From the NCBI GenBank assembly GCA_030549775.1, contig CM060174.1:13014128-13078127 (forward strand): a stretch of 64,000 nucleotides of DNA, in the 5' to 3' direction. Source of the DNA: Tamarix chinensis (Eukaryota; Streptophyta; Magnoliopsida; Caryophyllales; Tamaricaceae). The position numbers and the translations under genes are program-made. This document shows, piece after piece, positions 61,161-64,000 of this stretch. Below the pieces are notes generated by a model. It ran no database searches. It was not told the DNA's origin and saw only the letters and a list, made by a program, of their open reading frames with translations. Position 1 is the first letter of the stretch. Every line of letters begins with the position of its first letter.

Positions 61161-64000
61161 CTATCCAGCCCTTTTATTCCTCCGGACGTAAGTATATTTG
61201 ATTATGGGTCTATCATTACTCTCCCCTCGGACCTTCACCTTGTCCTCAAGGTGAAACTCAGGAAACTGCTGATTGATGAGATCGAATTCCTCCCAAGATG
61301 CTTCGAACTCTGGCAACCCCTTCCATTTAATCAGAACTTCCAGTGTGCCCTGGGAGTTGTAGCGCAAATCCAGGATAGCTTCAGGTTCAACCTTCCACTC
61401 TATATCAGTGGTTAGAACCGGGGTAAACGGTTGGGCCTGACTTCCTTCCCCCACTGCCTCCTTGAGTAAGGAAACATGAAAAACAGGATGTATGGAGGCA
61501 TCATCCGGTAACTTAAGGCGATACGCCACCTTTCCCACCCTGGCCTCCACTTGGTATGGCCCAAAATACCTTGGAGCCAGTTTCTCATTGAGGCGTTTAG
61601 CCAAAGATCTGTGGCGATACGGTTTCAGCTTCACAAATACCCAACTTCCTACCATAAACTCCTGCTCCCTTCGCTTCTTGTCTGCCTGTTGCTTCATTCT
61701 CAACTGAGCCCGCTGGAGGTGATATTTCAACTCCTCTAGAACTGCATCCCTCTCCTTAAGCTCGTGATCCACTGCTGCAAAGGGAGTATTCCCAGTTTCA
61801 TAACGCAACAGTGAGGGGGGGTCTCGGCCATATAAGGCAGCAAAAGGTGTAGATTGTATAGCCGAATGGTAGGAGGTGTTATACCAAAACTCCGCCCAAG
61901 GTATCCACTTTACCCACTGTTTGGGTTTGTCCCCTACAAAACAGCGTAAGTAGGTCTCCAAACTCCGATTGACCACCTCTGTTTGGCCATCCGTTTGGGG
62001 ATGGTATGCTGTGCTAAAACGCAACTTTGTTCCCTGCAGCTTAAACAGTTCCTTCCAAAAATTGCTCACAAACACCTTATCCCGATCTGATACTATTGAT
62101 TTTGGGATCCCATGTAAGCGGACTATTTCTTTCACAAATATAGCAGCAACCACACGTGCAGTAAAGGGATGCTTTAAGGGGATAAAGTGGCCATACTTGG
62201 TCAAACGGTCCACTACTACCATCACGCAGTCATAACCTTCTGAACTAGGCAGTCCTTCCACAAAGTCTAGTGAAATATCTTCCCAGACCTGTTGAGGAAT
62301 AGGTAAGGGCTGTAACAACCCTGCTGGGCTCAAAGTCTGGTATTTGTTTTGTTGGCATACCCCGCACCCGACAACATAATCTTGAACCTCCTTTCTCATT
62401 CCTGGCCAGTATACCTCCCTTGCTAGTCTATGATATGTTCTTAACGCTCCCGAGTGGCCTCCCAATCCTCCACCATGAAATTCTGCCAGTAACTTCTTCC
62501 TCCATTCAGATTTTGCTGGAATGACTAAATGCCCACGATACATTAAATTTCCTTGCTGCAAGTTGTAACCTCTTGTGTTCGGCAGCCCCTGCTGTAACTC
62601 CTGCACTATGGCTCTCAATTTCGGGTCAGCTGCCACTTCAGATTGAAGGGAGCTCCAATCCTTTATCCACACAGCAGAGAGAGCAGCACAGTTAGCTTCT
62701 GACTCCCTCCGGGATAGTGCGTCTGCAGCCTTGTTCTCCCCTCCGGGTTTGTATTCAATAGTGAAGTTGTAACTCCACAACTTTGTGATCCATCTGAGAT
62801 GCTCTTCGGGTATTACTCGCTGCTCCAACAAGTACTTTAGGCTCTTTTGATCAGTCCTCACTGTAAATCTCTGTCCCATAAGGAAGTGTCGCCATCGCTG
62901 TATAGCCAACACTACTGCCATTAATTCCCTTTCGTATACGGACTTCAGACGCGCCCGCTGGCCTAAGGCTTGGCTGAAATAGGTGATTGGACGCTGTTTC
63001 TGCATCAGCACTGCTCCAACACCAATTCCCGAGGCATCCGTTTCTATCACAAAGGGTTCCCGAAAATCGGGCAGCCCCAAAACTGGTACAGATGACATGG
63101 CCTGCTTGAGTTTATCAAATGCTTCCTGAGCCTCGACATTCCACCCGAAACTATCTTTTTTTAATTGAGCAGTGAGAGGAGCTGCTATGTGGCCATAGTG
63201 CTTCACAAATTTCCTGTAATATCCTGTCAAACCCAAGAATCCCCGCAGCTCCTTCAATGTCTTTGGTACCGGCCAGCTCTTCATACACTTGAGTTTAGAT
63301 GGGTCAGCCGCTACCCCTTCAGCAGAGATTATATGACCCAAGTACTCCAGTTCCAACTGTCCAAATGCACATTTTTTTATGTTCACTGTTAGGGCATTAG
63401 TACGCAATACTTCAAACACTATTGTTAAGTGTTTGGCATGACTTTCCATGTCTTGGCTGTACACCAATATATCATCAAAAAATACCAATACGAACTTACG
63501 GAGGAAGGGTTTAAATACATCATTCATCAAAGCTTGAAAAGTAGCCGGTGCATTAGTCAGTCCGAACGGCATTACCAGGAATTCATAGTGCCCTTCATGT
63601 GTCCGGAAAGCAGTCTTTGGGACATCCTCAGGGTTTACTCTGATCTGGTGGTACCCGGACTTTAAATCCAGCTTGGAGAACACAGAGGCCCCATGCAGCT
63701 CATCAAGCAGTTCATCAATCATAGGTATGGGAAATTTATCAGGGATTGTCACCTTGTTCAGCGCTCTGTAGTCAACACAAAACCGCCAACTGTTGTCTTT
63801 TTTCCTGACTAGTAGCACTGGGCTTGAGAAAGGACTGTGGCTGGGTCTAATCACTCCGGCGGCCAGCATCTCGCCCACTAAACGCTCAATCTCATCTTTC
63901 TGCACTTGAGGGTACCGGTAGGGCCTCACGCTTATTGGTCCAGTACCCGGGATCATTGGAATTCTGTGGTCCAATCTGCGTTGGGGGGGAAGTCCCCACG
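61161..64000 (-). CDS. Ty3/gypsy chromovirus pol polyprotein (element H), open, partial
   Basis: One uninterrupted frame from the window edge to a stop at 61161. The Leu codon at 63974 is not the true start, as the frame is open upstream (GLPPQRR). Counting from 63974: reverse transcriptase with FCVDYRALN (about 65-73) and VFFDDIL (164-170). RNase H starts at TDASG (312-316). The integrase zinc motif is H500, H507, C537, C540. The integrase core is D570, D630, E666, a classic D,D-35-E. A GPY/F-like module (PRYFGPY, 801-807) follows, and the chromodomain is at about 861-910 ([25 protein letters not shown]). All key residues are present. Protease and gag would lie right of the window. Chromodomains steer integration to particular chromatin. 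Confidence 0.95.
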   Translation of the reverse strand, partial: WGLPPQRRLDHRIPMIPGTGPISVRPYRYPQVQKDEIERLVGEMLAAGVIRPSHSPFSSPVLLVRKKDNSWRFCVDYRALNKVTIPDKFPIPMIDELLDELHGASVFSKLDLKSGYHQIRVNPEDVPKTAFRTHEGHYEFLVMPFGLTNAPATFQALMNDVFKPFLRKFVLVFFDDILVYSQDMESHAKHLTIVFEVLRTNALTVNIKKCAFGQLELEYLGHIISAEGVAADPSKLKCMKSWPVPKTLKELRGFLGLTGYYRKFVKHYGHIAAPLTAQLKKDSFGWNVEAQEAFDKLKQAMSSVPVLGLPDFREPFVIETDASGIGVGAVLMQKQRPITYFSQALGQRARLKSVYERELMAVVLAIQRWRHFLMGQRFTVRTDQKSLKYLLEQRVIPEEHLRWITKLWSYNFTIEYKPGGENKAADALSRRESEANCAALSAVWIKDWSSLQSEVAADPKLRAIVQELQQGLPNTRGYNLQQGNLMYRGHLVIPAKSEWRKKLLAEFHGGGLGGHSGALRTYHRLAREVYWPGMRKEVQDYVVGCGVCQQNKYQTLSPAGLLQPLPIPQQVWEDISLDFVEGLPSSEGYDCVMVVVDRLTKYGHFIPLKHPFTARVVAAIFVKEIVRLHGIPKSIVSDRDKVFVSNFWKELFKLQGTKLRFSTAYHPQTDGQTEVVNRSLETYLRCFVGDKPKQWVKWIPWAEFWYNTSYHSAIQSTPFAALYGRDPPSLLRYETGNTPFAAVDHELKERDAVLEELKYHLQRAQLRMKQQADKKRREQEFMVGSWVFVKLKPYRHRSLAKRLNEKLAPRYFGPYQVEARVGKVAYRLKLPDDASIHPVFHVSLLKEAVGEGSQAQPFTPVLTTDIEWKVEPEAILDLRYNSQGTLEVLIKWKGLPEFEASWEEFDLINQQFPEFHLEDKVKVRGESNDRPIIKYTYVRRNKRAG

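Noticed and set aside
61492..63665. Plus-strand frames opposite the pol gene
   Set aside because: They are shadows of the intact minus-strand polyprotein and match nothing.

Overview
The window is plant nuclear DNA, AT-rich and dominated by transposable elements, with one recognisable host gene. Three things point to a flowering plant: an intron-containing LIKE-COV (CONTINUOUS VASCULAR RING family, DUF502) gene, plant-type LINE, copia, chromovirus, Harbinger, Helitron, MULE and hAT relics, and retroelement leaders primed by initiator tRNA-Met. I cannot name the species.

Layout. 1-7822: a decayed L1-type LINE split by a 4.6 kb solo LTR (121-4695, target duplication CTTAG). 7823-20.8 kb: a degenerate PIF/Harbinger transposon, broken first by a 4.2 kb solo LTR (8015-12174, duplication AGGTA) and then by a 6.6 kb Ty1/copia element on the minus strand (about 13819-20425). 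20855-21508: a small transposon with roughly 70-bp inverted ends. 21.5-33.3 kb: long non-coding LTR-like blocks, one inserted in another and carrying a hAT-type MITE. 33.3-34.8 kb: a Helitron Rep fragment with its HUH motif. 34.8-42.3 kb: two large LTRs of one family facing each other around a leader with three tRNA-Met primer sites. 42.3-45 kb: part of another LTR-like block. 45-49 kb: a plant-mobile-domain relic (plus strand) beside a MULE transposase followed by an OTU-like protease domain (minus strand).

51.3-59.0 kb: the host LIKE-COV gene, plus strand. Six exons are visible, all with GT-AG introns and one open frame, but the last coding part is missing. A 769-bp hAT-like MITE ends 185 bp before the start codon. 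Intron 4 holds a reversed LINE that is itself split by an LTR fragment. Intron 6 appears to hold nested chromovirus DNA: the LTR and gag of one element (60130-60809), invaded in the opposite direction by a second (60810 to the window end) whose reverse transcriptase, RNase H, integrase and chromodomain are all open. The final exon probably lies beyond base 64000.

The recurring theme is a group of 4-5 kb LTRs. They share TG...CA ends, a CTATAAATA promoter box, a CCGGTGGATCGGTC repeat module, a short ACTAATTA block and a dyad near CAGTACG...CGTACTG, and they show no protein-coding capacity. They look like large non-autonomous (LARD-like) retrotransposons, which is inference.
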